Assembly (NCBI GenBank): GCA_964565665.1
Contig: CAZMFZ010000014.1
Location: forward strand, 1 to 42,368
Direction of reading: 5' to 3'
DNA from: CAZMFZ01 sp964565665
Lineage (GTDB): Bacteria > Bacteroidota > Bacteroidia > Cytophagales > UBA9547
DNA length: 42,368 nt
In this document: positions 17,926-25,738 of the stretch, one piece after another
How positions within the stretch are numbered: the stretch's first letter is position 1
How the letters are laid out: each line of letters starts with the position of its first letter
The notes under the pieces: model-generated
Databases searched by the model: none
What the model was told of the DNA's origin: nothing
Seen by the model: the letters and a program-made list of their open reading frames with translations, nothing else
Program-made: the position numbers and the translations under genes

Positions 17926-19551
17926 TTAAAATATGTATTTTGTAGAAATAAAATTCGATTTCTGGCTGCTTACCACATCGTTAAGTAGCTTTTTATTCGC
18001 TTCAGTCATTTTTGTAGCTATCATGCTGCGGATAGAAAATGCCCTAAGTGCCGCAGTTACCGACAACGTGCCCTCGGCAGAATCTTTCCTACCTGTAAAA
18101 GGGAAGGTGTCTGGCCCGCGTTGGCATTGTACATTTATATTCACCCTAGATACTTGATTCACCAACGGATCTACCAAATTGGCTATTTCATCAGCATTGC
18201 TAGAGAATATACTTACCTGCTGCCCGTGATCGGCATTGATTAAATACTGAATAGGCTCTTCCAAATCGCTAAAAGGAACAATCGGAATCACAGGGCCAAA
18301 TTGCTCTTCCCTATATATTTTCATCTGGCTACTAACCGGATACAACAAAGCCGGATACACAAACGATTCAAGGGTAGTTCCGCCATCTTCATTCATTATT
18401 TTAGCTCCATTTGCTAGCGCATCATCGATACATTCCTTCAAATACGCAGGTTTATTAGGCTCTGGAAGCGGGGTCAATGTTACATCTTTCTCCCATGGCA
18501 TGCCAAATTTTAATTTCCCAATTTCCTCTGACATCCGCTTATTAAATGCATCCACTACCGATTTGTGAACAAAAAATATCTTTAAAGCAGTGCATCTCTG
18601 CCCATTGAACGAAAGCGAACCCAGCACGGCTTCTTTTACAGTAATTTCAATGTCGGCTGTGGAAGTAACAATAGCGGCATTCTTAGCATCTAAGCCCAAA
18701 ACCGCACGCAAGCGATTAGATTTGGGGTGCATCTTTTTCAAAGAATCGGCCACGCGGCTCGATCCGATCAACGTCAATACATCTATTTTGCCTGATTGCA
18801 TTAATGAAGGAATGATCGTATTGCCACGACCATAGATAGTATTCACTACACCTTTAGGAAATGAATCTTTGAAGGCTTCCAAAAGTGGTTCAAACAACAA
18901 TGTACCGTGTTTCGGTGGCTTGAAAAGTATGGTATTACCCATTACCACCGCAGGTATGAGGGTGGTAAAAGTTTCATTGAGCGGGTAATTAAAAGGCCCC
19001 ATACAAAGTACCACGCCCAGCGGTGCCCTGCGAATCTGACCTATAATCCCTTGCGTTATCTCAAATCGAGAGGAACTTCTGTCCAAATCTTTTAATGCAT
19101 CTACCGTAGCTTGCATATACTCCACCGTACGATCAAACTCTTTGTTTGAGTCACCCACCGATTTGCCAATTTCCCACATCAGTAAGGTAACAACCTCTTT
19201 TTTGCGTTCGATCATTTTGTAGGTAAACTTTTCCAAGCAAGCTATGCGCTCGCTTACTGACATGGCAGGCCACTCTCCACGTCCATTGTTATATGCCCCC
19301 ACAGCAGCATTTAGGGCTTCCGCTGCCTCTTTTTCGGTGCACAACGGGTAGCTACCAATCACTTTTCTTTTCAGTCCTTCTGGCGTTTTTACACAAATTG
19401 GCGAAAGAACAGTATGCACATCTCCAGCCCAAGTTTTTAGCTCACCATTGTGCAAATATTGCCTTTGGTTCACCTCTTTCCCAAGCTGATATTCACTAGG
19501 TATGGCAGCTTCTTCTACAAAAATCGACTGCAATTTTTCCTGAAAACCCAT
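17926..19551 (-). CDS. gapN: NADP-dependent glyceraldehyde-3-phosphate dehydrogenase-type aldehyde dehydrogenase (GapN-like)
   Basis: An aldehyde dehydrogenase of 541 residues, close to a Bacteroidota group annotated as non-phosphorylating NADP-dependent GAPDH, which would turn glyceraldehyde-3-phosphate into 3-phosphoglycerate with NADPH formation. Visible: GPFNYPLNETFTTLIPA (about 210), ILFKPPKHG (the cofactor-contact lysine), the strand with LIGSSRVADSLKK, and the catalytic cysteine in FNGQRCTA (near 318). The usual LELGGK glutamate block reads VLGLDAKNA, so the general-base glutamate is replaced. The frame is open up to 19617, but a TTTG-N20-TAnnTTTG promoter lies inside that extension, so I choose ATG 19551 (MGFQEKLQ). 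Substrate is inferred from family memory. Confidence 0.88.
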   Translation of the reverse strand: MGFQEKLQSIFVEEAAIPSEYQLGKEVNQRQYLHNGELKTWAGDVHTVLSPICVKTPEGLKRKVIGSYPLCTEKEAAEALNAAVGAYNNGRGEWPAMSVSERIACLEKFTYKMIERKKEVVTLLMWEIGKSVGDSNKEFDRTVEYMQATVDALKDLDRSSSRFEITQGIIGQIRRAPLGVVLCMGPFNYPLNETFTTLIPAVVMGNTILFKPPKHGTLLFEPLLEAFKDSFPKGVVNTIYGRGNTIIPSLMQSGKIDVLTLIGSSRVADSLKKMHPKSNRLRAVLGLDAKNAAIVTSTADIEITVKEAVLGSLSFNGQRCTALKIFFVHKSVVDAFNKRMSEEIGKLKFGMPWEKDVTLTPLPEPNKPAYLKECIDDALANGAKIMNEDGGTTLESFVYPALLYPVSSQMKIYREEQFGPVIPIVPFSDLEEPIQYLINADHGQQVSIFSSNADEIANLVDPLVNQVSRVNINVQCQRGPDTFPFTGRKDSAEGTLSVTAALRAFSIRSMIATKMTEANKKLLNDVVSSQKSNFISTKYIF

Positions 19552-19586
19552 ATTTAAGTCTGTAAATTTTGATAATAATATAAAGA

Positions 19587-19618
19587 CAAAATTAGGGAAG
19601 CCTTTTTGAACAGCCAAA
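19587..19618 (-). promoter_or_regulatory. Promoter of the GapN-like gene (TTTG-N20-TAATTTTG)
   Basis: On the minus strand TTTG (19618-19615) and TAATTTTG (19594-19587) are separated by 20 bases, matching the Bacteroidota consensus TTTG-N19-21-TAnnTTTG. It lies about 36 bases upstream of ATG 19551 and decides the start of that gene. Confidence 0.75.
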
Positions 19619-19640
19619 TTTAACTTTCAATCAAAATCCC

Positions 19641-19648
19641 TAATTTTG
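19641..19648 (+). promoter_or_regulatory. Candidate -7 box TAATTTTG for the NMT1-type gene
   Basis: A full TAnnTTTG match, 46 bases before the TTG start at 19695. It sits in CCCTAATTTTG, which occurs in inverted orientation in the divergent gapN promoter at 19587-19597. Confidence 0.5.
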
Positions 19649-19694
19649 ATTTTCACTCGTCTCTATTTTAGTCATTCATTTTACTACCTATCAG

Positions 19695-20081
19695 TTGAAA
19701 ACAATCAGAATTGGGGGCGTACCCGAGCATTTTAATATGCCCTGGCACTATGCGATTGAAAACAAACTGTTTACGGTCGAAGGCATTAATTTGGAATGGA
19801 CAGATTTCCCGGGCGGCACCGGATCTATGGCCAATGCTTTGAAAAACAATGACTTGGACATGGCAGTGATGCTAACAGAAGGTGCCATTGTCGACATCGA
19901 AAATGGTGCTAACAATTCAATTCTGGGTTTTTATGTGAACACTTCCCTTGCCTGGGGCATTCATGTAGCCGCAAATTCTGAGATTCAGATAGTTGCGGAA
20001 ATAGCAAGTAAATTGAACTCAATAAAAAAGATATGGTTATTAATATTGAGACAGGAAACGATATGCAAATTGAAGCCATAG
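19695..20081 (+). pseudogene. NMT1/SsuA-type substrate-binding protein, N-terminal fragment
   Basis: Starting at TTG 19695, about the first 105 residues match a periplasmic-binding-like fold of the NMT1/SsuA type without signal peptide: IRIGGVPEHFNMPWHYAIENKLF, WTDFPGGTGSMANALKNNDLDMAVML and AWGIHVAANS. Full-length proteins of this kind have roughly 290 residues. After about position 20010 the similarity stops and the last 23 or so residues (IKKIWLLILRQ...) are YajQ DNA read in the wrong frame. The gene is therefore cut after one third and joined to yajQ. A promoter with a TAATTTTG box precedes it, so the truncated product could still be transcribed. A functional binding protein is unlikely. 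Confidence 0.8.
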
Positions 20082-20386
20082 AAGAAGTGCTAATTGCCCG
20101 CTCGGTAAAACAAGGTATTGACAGCCGAAGCTACGATTTCAGCAAAAAAGCTGAGCCTAGTGGCAAAATATTGAAAAAAGCTATTAAAGTTAATGCTGGA
20201 ATAGAAAAAGAGGTGTCGAAGAAAATAATGAAACTAATAAAAGATTCAAAGTTGAAAGTAGATGCGGCAATAATGGACGACCAAGTTCGGGTTTCTGCCA
20301 AGAAAATAGACGATTTACAAGCTGTAATTCAATTACTCAGAAAATCTGAAGTTGGTATTCCTTTACAATTTGTGAATATGAAATAG
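20012..20386 (+). pseudogene. yajQ: YajQ family nucleotide-binding protein, 5' truncated
   Basis: YajQ-type proteins are small cytoplasmic proteins of about 163 residues that bind nucleotides such as cyclic di-GMP in some species. Here similarity begins at IELNKKDMVINIE just after an in-frame TAA at 20009-20011 and runs to a normal C-terminus (KLIKDSKLKVDAAIMDDQVRVSAK, then LQAVIQLLRK ... IPLQFVNMK). The first 45 or so residues, including the very conserved PSFDIVSK start, are missing. The first usable ATG is 20033, giving 117 residues and overlapping the NMT1 fragment by 49 bases in another frame. If translated it would lack most of the first ferredoxin-like half. The cut is probably inactivating. 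Confidence 0.8.
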
Positions 20387-20523
20387 CCAAATGTAAAAAC
20401 AATTAACAATTTATTAAACCAAGTAAAAATGAAAGTTCATTCATTATGTTGAAAAATATATTCACCTTCGAAACCCAAGGGATATAAAAATTAGTATATT
20501 CGATTTAACTAACTCATACGCCC

Positions 20524-21924
20524 ATGGAAGGAGGATTTAGAGAAACAGACGAAGGAAAAAATCTGGTAAAAAAATTTGAGGATATTATGAACAATAGTGC
20601 CTCAGGATTCTTTTCTGAAGACGATTACGATTACCTCATTCAGCATTATATGCTGCAAGGCAAATCTAAGAAGGCACTCAAAGTGATTGATTACGCCATT
20701 GAACAAAATCCCTTTTCTACTGATTATAAACTTGAGAAGGCTCGCATATTGTTTGAAAGTGAAAAATACCAGCAATCGCTTGATATTATAGAGACACTAG
20801 AGATAATACAACCCAATGACATAGACATTATATTATTAAAAAGTGCAATACTCACCAATCTCGAAAAATATGAAGATGCAATCCATTTATTGATGGATGC
20901 TTTAGACTTGGATGAAGAAACAGATGAAGTAAATTACAGCATTGGACTGGCTTACCAAAGTTGGGGTAGGTTTGACGATGCTATAACTTTTTATAAAGCT
21001 TGTATCGAAATAAATCTCGACCATGAAGATGCTACTTACGAATTAGCCTACTGTCTCGACATTACCAATAAGCTTAAGGAAAGCATAGAATATTATCAGA
21101 CATTTATTGATACCGATCCTTTTTCGCCCAACGCATGGTACAATTTGGGTGTGGTATATAGTAAATTGATGGAGTGGGACAATTGCATAGAGGCATACGA
21201 ATACTCGGCTTTGCTGAAAGACGATTTCTCATCCGCATATTTCAACATGGGCAATGCCTATATGAATAAAGCCAATTTTGCCGAAGCACAAGAAAATTAT
21301 AAGAAGACAATTGAACTCGAAGGTCCCACACCTGAGGTGCTTTGTTGCTTGGCCGCCACGTACGAGAAAATGGAACTTTACGATTCGGCAATATCGCATT
21401 TCAAGAAGGCTTTAAAGATTGATGCCAATTACCATGAGGCGTTGTTTGGCATTGGTTCAAGCTTAGAATCACAAGAAAAATGGCTTGAAGCTTCGCATTT
21501 TTTCAGAAAAGCAATGACCCTTGATGAGAAAAACATTGCCTACATCATTGCTTTAGCCGATTCGGAATACAACACAGGAAATATTGTGTCAGCGATAGAA
21601 AGTTATGAAAAAGCGGCCGATATCGACCCGTTTTTACCCGAGTTATGGCTCAATTGGTCGCAGGTTTATTACGATATGGGCGAGTTCGAAAAGGCTTCAG
21701 CTACGCTGGAAGAAGGTTTAGAGAATATGCCAGAAGAAGCCGAAATGTATTACCGAAATGCTGTTTACCTTATAAATGACGGAAAATACAAGGAGGCGTT
21801 TGTATTTTTAGAAAATGGCTTAACTTTGGACTTTGATAAACACACTTTGCTATTCGATTTTTTTAAAGAATTAGAAACACAGAAAGCATTGTATAAAATC
21901 ATAGACCAGTATAAAAAATCTTAA
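20524..21924 (+). CDS. Tetratricopeptide-repeat protein
   Basis: The 466-residue protein is almost wholly built of TPR helices, about twelve units of 34 residues. Clear units include YSIGLAYQSWGRFDDAITFYKACIEI, WYNLGVVYSKLMEWDNCIEAYEYSALL, YFNMGNAYMNKANFAEAQENYKKTIEL and ALFGIGSSLESQEKWLEASHFFRKAMTL. It has no signal peptide or membrane segment, so it is probably a cytoplasmic scaffold. It is the first gene of a rightward group; the ComA-like gene begins 6 bases after its stop, which suggests one transcript. I recall this TPR-ComA-AroE order from other Bacteroidota, but the role of the TPR protein is unknown. Confidence 0.93.
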   Translation: MEGGFRETDEGKNLVKKFEDIMNNSASGFFSEDDYDYLIQHYMLQGKSKKALKVIDYAIEQNPFSTDYKLEKARILFESEKYQQSLDIIETLEIIQPNDIDIILLKSAILTNLEKYEDAIHLLMDALDLDEETDEVNYSIGLAYQSWGRFDDAITFYKACIEINLDHEDATYELAYCLDITNKLKESIEYYQTFIDTDPFSPNAWYNLGVVYSKLMEWDNCIEAYEYSALLKDDFSSAYFNMGNAYMNKANFAEAQENYKKTIELEGPTPEVLCCLAATYEKMELYDSAISHFKKALKIDANYHEALFGIGSSLESQEKWLEASHFFRKAMTLDEKNIAYIIALADSEYNTGNIVSAIESYEKAADIDPFLPELWLNWSQVYYDMGEFEKASATLEEGLENMPEEAEMYYRNAVYLINDGKYKEAFVFLENGLTLDFDKHTLLFDFFKELETQKALYKIIDQYKKS

Positions 21925-21930
21925 ACAAAT

Positions 21931-22689
21931 ATGAATTATTTTCTATCTTCAATTCCTGAGAGGAGTAAAAAACCAAGGGAATCGGGGTTTACCATGGCCA
22001 TGGATAAGGGCTTGAGCGTACGCGAGGCCGAAGATTTTATGGATGTAGCAGGCGATTATGTAGATATTGTAAAATTGGGTTGGGGTACATCGTACGTTAC
22101 TACAAGGTTAGAAGACAAAATAAAAGTATATACTGATGCAGGAATACCTGTTTATTTCGGAGGCACACTTTTCGAAGCTTTTATTGTTCGCGGGCAATTT
22201 GACGACTATTGTCGCTTGCTCGACACCTACAAACTCCAATATTGCGAGGTTTCCGATGGCTCAATTGAGCTAAACCATGAAGTAAAGCTCGAATACATTC
22301 GCAAGCTAGCTGCAAATTTCACTGTGCTTTCAGAAGTAGGCTCGAAAGATGCCGAAAAAATTATTCCACCATACAAATGGATACAATTGATGCAGACTGA
22401 GCTTGATGCAGGTGCATGGAAGGTAATTGGCGAAGCCAGAGAAGGTGGAAATGTAGGCTTATTTCGCTCGACAGGAGAAGTTCGCTCAGGCTTAGTTGAA
22501 GAAATATTAACTCAAATACCAACAGAAAGAATTATTTGGGAAGCCCCTCAAAAAGCACAGCAAGTATGGTTTATCAAACTTTGCGGAAGCAATGTAAACT
22601 TAGGAAATATTGCTCCTAATGAAATAATACCACTCGAAACCATCAGACTAGGCTTAAGAGGCGATACTTTTCATGATTTTTTAAAATAA
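21931..22689 (+). CDS. comA: Phosphosulfolactate synthase family protein (ComA-like)
   Basis: ComA adds sulfite to phosphoenolpyruvate to form (R)-phosphosulfolactate, the first step of coenzyme M synthesis in methanogens. The 252-residue TIM-barrel protein shows the family blocks SGFTMAMDKGLSVREAEDFM, VDIVKLGWGTSYV (about 46-58), GTLFEAFIVRG (about 79-89), LSEVGSKD and EAREGGNVGLF (about 170-180). Coenzyme M is not expected here. In Bacteroidota a sulfolactate- or cysteate-type precursor for sulfonolipids is a reasonable guess but unproven, and none of the later coenzyme M genes is present nearby. The gene starts 6 bases after the TPR gene and ends in a hairpin terminator. Confidence 0.9.
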   Translation: MNYFLSSIPERSKKPRESGFTMAMDKGLSVREAEDFMDVAGDYVDIVKLGWGTSYVTTRLEDKIKVYTDAGIPVYFGGTLFEAFIVRGQFDDYCRLLDTYKLQYCEVSDGSIELNHEVKLEYIRKLAANFTVLSEVGSKDAEKIIPPYKWIQLMQTELDAGAWKVIGEAREGGNVGLFRSTGEVRSGLVEEILTQIPTERIIWEAPQKAQQVWFIKLCGSNVNLGNIAPNEIIPLETIRLGLRGDTFHDFLK

Positions 22690-22717
22690 AGCCCCCAACC
22701 CCCGAAGGGGGCTTTTT
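22688..22717 (+). terminator. GC-rich hairpin terminator between comA and aroE
   Basis: AAAGCCCCC (22688-22696) pairs with GGGGGCTTT and a T run follows; an inner CCCCC can pair instead with the same G run around a GAA loop. It starts at the comA stop and the T run ends only 7 bases before the aroE ATG. Confidence 0.85.
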
Positions 22718-22723
22718 CACTAT

Positions 22724-23470
22724 ATGAAGAAATACGGTCTTTTGGGTAAAACCTTAACCCACTCATTCTCCAAAAAATATTTTACAGAAAAATTCGAATA
22801 TCTCGGATTGAAGAATCATGTATTCGAGTTATTCGAAATTCCAATTATTGAGGATTTTCCTAAGTTAGTTGCCGATAAATCGCCATTGGGTGGCATGAAT
22901 ATCACTATCCCTTACAAAGAACAAATCATTCCTTATTTACACGGTTTAGACAACTCGGCAGAAAGCGTGGGAGCTGTAAATGTGATTAAATTTACTGATG
23001 ATGGCAAAATGATTGGCTACAATTCAGATTATTATGGTTTTAAGCAATCGCTACTCAAAACATTAAATTCATTCCTATTGCCAAACCCCAAAAATGCACT
23101 CATTTTGGGTACAGGCGGGGCTTCAAAGGCTGTGATGGCAGCATTGAAAGATTTGGGAGTTGCCTATAAAGTAGTATCGAGAGAGAGAAGTAAAGGAGAC
23201 CTTACTTACAAAGATTTAGATGAAAATAAGATACAAAAGGCTACACTTATCGTCAATTCATCACCAGTAGGTACATTTCCAAATACAGATGAATTTCCAA
23301 ACATTCCCTACCAATTTTTATCAGAAAACCACTTGCTTTTCGATTTGGTATACAATCCGGAGCTCACTTGTTTTATGAAAAAGGGGCAACAATTCAACGC
23401 CAAAAGCAAAAATGGACTAGAAATGCTGCACCTGCAAGCTGAAAAAGCGTGGGAGATATGGAATAGTTGA
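22724..23470 (+). CDS. aroE: Shikimate dehydrogenase
   Basis: AroE reduces 3-dehydroshikimate to shikimate with NADPH in aromatic amino acid and chorismate synthesis. The 248 residues include the substrate loop NITIPYK with the catalytic Lys65, Asn86 in SVGAVNV, Asp102 in YNSDYYGF, the NADP-binding turn LGTGGASKAVMAAL (about 127-140) and NSSPVGTFPN. The length is slightly below the usual 270 because insertions in the cofactor domain are short. It begins 7 bases after the comA terminator hairpin, so expression depends on read-through or on a promoter inside comA. aroC and pabB of the same pathway lie elsewhere in the window. Confidence 0.96.
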   Translation: MKKYGLLGKTLTHSFSKKYFTEKFEYLGLKNHVFELFEIPIIEDFPKLVADKSPLGGMNITIPYKEQIIPYLHGLDNSAESVGAVNVIKFTDDGKMIGYNSDYYGFKQSLLKTLNSFLLPNPKNALILGTGGASKAVMAALKDLGVAYKVVSRERSKGDLTYKDLDENKIQKATLIVNSSPVGTFPNTDEFPNIPYQFLSENHLLFDLVYNPELTCFMKKGQQFNAKSKNGLEMLHLQAEKAWEIWNS

Positions 23471-23527
23471 GGAATTAAAAAATTATCAATTACTTTCGAA
23501 AAGACAATCATTATACACCTAGGTTTT

Positions 23528-23554
23528 TTGTTTTGCATTTCTAACCTACCTTTG
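23528..23554 (+). promoter_or_regulatory. Promoter of the M16 peptidase gene with TACCTTTG box
   Basis: TACCTTTG (23547-23554) is a full TAnnTTTG match, with TTG at 23528-23530, 16 bases upstream. The box ends only 4 bases before the ATG at 23559, so transcription would begin at or very near the start codon (leaderless mRNA). Confidence 0.6.
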
Positions 23555-23558
23555 CCAA

Positions 23559-24791
23559 ATGATTGATTACAAACATTTTGAATTGAAAAACGGCTTGCGT
23601 GTGTATGTACACGAGGATAAAACTACTCCGTTAGCTGCCGTAAATATATTGTACAACGTGGGTTCGAGAGATGAAAGCCCAGACAAAACAGGATTTGCTC
23701 ACCTTTTCGAACATTTAATGTTTGGAGGCTCTACCAACATTCCTTCTTACGATACACCGTTGCAAATGGTGGGTGGCGAGAACAATGCCTTCACTTCGCC
23801 CGACATTACTAACTATTATATCACCCTTCCTTCGCAAAATATCGAAACGGCTTTCTGGCTGGAGAGCGATCGAATGATGGGTTTATCGTTTGAGCCAAAA
23901 GTACTGGAAGTACAAAGAAAAGTAGTAATAGAAGAGTTCAAACAACGCTACTTAAATCAGCCGTATGGAGACGCATGGCTTAAATTACGACCATTGGCAT
24001 ATAAAACGCATCCTTACCAATGGGCTACCATTGGGAAAAATATTTCTCACATTGAGGAAGCCACAATGGATGATGTAAAAAACTTTTTCTACAAACATTA
24101 TTTGCCAAATAATGCCATAATGGTAGTGGGGGGCAACGTTTCGTTGCCACAAATAGAACAACTTTCAGAAAAATGGTTCGGACCTATCGCTAGAGGCAAC
24201 CAACCATTGCGCAACTTGCCAGTAGAGCCTTTACAGCTCCAAAAACGAATATTGAAGTACCACGCCAAGGTACCGTTGAATGCTATTTACAAAACCTGGC
24301 ATATTCCAGCTCGAATGAGTGAAAATTATTATGCTATTGACTTACTGAGCGATATTTTGGGGCGAGGACAATCAAGTAGGTTATACCAATCTCTTGTAAA
24401 AGAAAAGAAAATATTTAACTCGGTCAATTCCTACATTACAGGCTCTATAGATGCAGGACTATTTGTAGTAGAAGGAAAATTAAACAACCAATTTAGCTTT
24501 GATCAAGCCGAAAATGCGATTAATGAAGAAATCAACCTTCTAATGAACAATTTAAATGAAGAAGAAACTCAAAAAGTAAAAAACCAAGCTGAATCAATGC
24601 ACGCACTTTCCGAAATGGAGTTGTTACACAGATGTATGAATTTAGCTTTCTCCGCAAATCTTGGCGATGCAGACTTAATGAACAAAGAATCGGCATTGAT
24701 ACAAAAAGTAACCTCTAATCAAATAATAAACGCAGCAAAACAATATCTACAAGAACCAAATAGCTCAGTACTTTATTATGAAAAAGGATAA
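23559..24791 (+). CDS. M16 family zinc metallopeptidase (pitrilysin/insulinase-like)
   Basis: The 410-residue protein has the inverted zinc motif HLFEH at residues 48-52, with the third ligand glutamate in VVIEEFKQR (about 125). The M16 active-site domain is followed by the inactive partner domain (from about 200; PLNAIYKTWHIPARM, LLSDILGRGQSSRLYQSLVKE). The C-terminus LQEPNSSVLYYEKG looks natural, so the gene is complete. No signal peptide is seen, so it is probably cytoplasmic, although many relatives are periplasmic. M16 peptidases degrade small peptides or unfolded segments and often work as a pair with a second, inactive subunit; no such gene follows, only an AT-rich gene-free stretch. 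Confidence 0.95.
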   Translation: MIDYKHFELKNGLRVYVHEDKTTPLAAVNILYNVGSRDESPDKTGFAHLFEHLMFGGSTNIPSYDTPLQMVGGENNAFTSPDITNYYITLPSQNIETAFWLESDRMMGLSFEPKVLEVQRKVVIEEFKQRYLNQPYGDAWLKLRPLAYKTHPYQWATIGKNISHIEEATMDDVKNFFYKHYLPNNAIMVVGGNVSLPQIEQLSEKWFGPIARGNQPLRNLPVEPLQLQKRILKYHAKVPLNAIYKTWHIPARMSENYYAIDLLSDILGRGQSSRLYQSLVKEKKIFNSVNSYITGSIDAGLFVVEGKLNNQFSFDQAENAINEEINLLMNNLNEEETQKVKNQAESMHALSEMELLHRCMNLAFSANLGDADLMNKESALIQKVTSNQIINAAKQYLQEPNSSVLYYEKG

Positions 24792-25224
24792 ATATAAACA
24801 TATCTAATATTCAGCTAACAAAAAAATAAAAAGAGAGCATCAGAATATAAATATAAAGTATCAAAACATATAAAAGTACAGCCAAATAATACTTTTCATC
24901 TATAAGTAAATATCTAAAAATAACAAAATAATAGTTTCAGAGTTACAAAAATAAAAATCATAGTACACAAACGTAGACAAAACACAAAATATAATAATTT
25001 ACGTCTACCATAAAATAGAAACAATGTACCAAAACAAAGTTTATATCCATAATAAAATAGACACATTATCATATTTTGAGATATTATACTACTATAATTC
25101 TTATAGTATTTGTACGAACATATAACTATATATCATTATAAACATATAAAGCTATATTAACATATTTTACATATAAAAAATAGTAATACAATCTAGCAAT
25201 AATAACTTCAAAAGCATCATTTCA
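24792..25224. other. Very AT-rich gene-free region
   Basis: No frame of useful length occurs in either direction. By hand count only 61 of 300 bases (24841-25140) are G or C. The sequence is A-rich on the plus strand and repeats short words, especially ACATATA (several copies) and TAAAATAGA (two copies), without forming a regular array. No DnaA-box cluster, tRNA or terminator was recognised. It separates the M16 gene from ispF and must contain the ispF promoter, which I could not place. It may be eroded gene remains, a regulatory or structural AT tract, or simply low-complexity spacer. Confidence 0.7.
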
Positions 25225-25704
25225 GTGAATATTAGAGTAGGAATGGGTTTTGATACCCACCAGTTAGTTGAAAATAGAGAATTGTGGCTAGGTGGAATAA
25301 AAATAAAGCATGATAAAGGCGCATTAGGTCATTCAGATGCAGACGTACTCATTCACGCTATATGCGATGCTCTTTTGGGTGCTTCCAATTTACGTGATAT
25401 TGGTTTCCATTTCTCGAACCAAGATGCAAAATATAAAAACATTGACAGCAAAATACTTTTAAAAGAAACCTGTAACCTATTAAAAAGCAATAACTGGAAA
25501 ATCGGAAATATAGATGCTACCTTGGTGCTTGAAGAACCTAAGATTAACCCTCATGTAGAAGATATGAAACAAGTATTAGCCGCTACTATAGAAATAAGTG
25601 CAGAAAATATATCAATAAAAGCCACTACAAACGAAACCATGGGCTATGTAGGTAGAAAAGAAGGAATAAATGCTTACGCAGTTTGTCTGATTCATAAAAT
25701 ATAA
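25225..25704 (+). CDS. ispF: 2-C-methyl-D-erythritol 2,4-cyclodiphosphate synthase
   Basis: IspF cyclises CDP-methylerythritol 2-phosphate in the MEP route to isoprenoids. The 159-residue protein has the zinc ligands Asp10 and His12 in GFDTHQL and His44 in DADVLIHAICDALLGA, plus the end block ATTNETMGYVGRKEG(I) (about 132-146). The length is normal. The start is GTG 25225; the next residues NIRVGMGFDTHQ are where family members start, so the GTG is well supported. It lies directly after the AT-rich island and 34 bases before rfbC. No other MEP gene is in the window. Confidence 0.96.
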   Translation: MNIRVGMGFDTHQLVENRELWLGGIKIKHDKGALGHSDADVLIHAICDALLGASNLRDIGFHFSNQDAKYKNIDSKILLKETCNLLKSNNWKIGNIDATLVLEEPKINPHVEDMKQVLAATIEISAENISIKATTNETMGYVGRKEGINAYAVCLIHKI

Positions 25705-25738
25705 ATACTATACCCATCATTTTAAACTTAATATTTAT

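Noticed and set aside
19552..19617. Longer start of the GapN-like gene
   Set aside because: A well-spaced TTTG-N20-TAATTTTG promoter lies inside this stretch, and family members start like MGFQEKLQ.
24841..25180. CRISPR or tandem repeat array in the AT-rich island
   Set aside because: The repeated words are short (about 7-9 bases), irregularly spaced and without constant repeats or spacers.
24792..25224. Replication origin in the AT-rich island
   Set aside because: No cluster of DnaA boxes close to TTATCCACA was seen, and dnaA/dnaN or other origin genes are absent.
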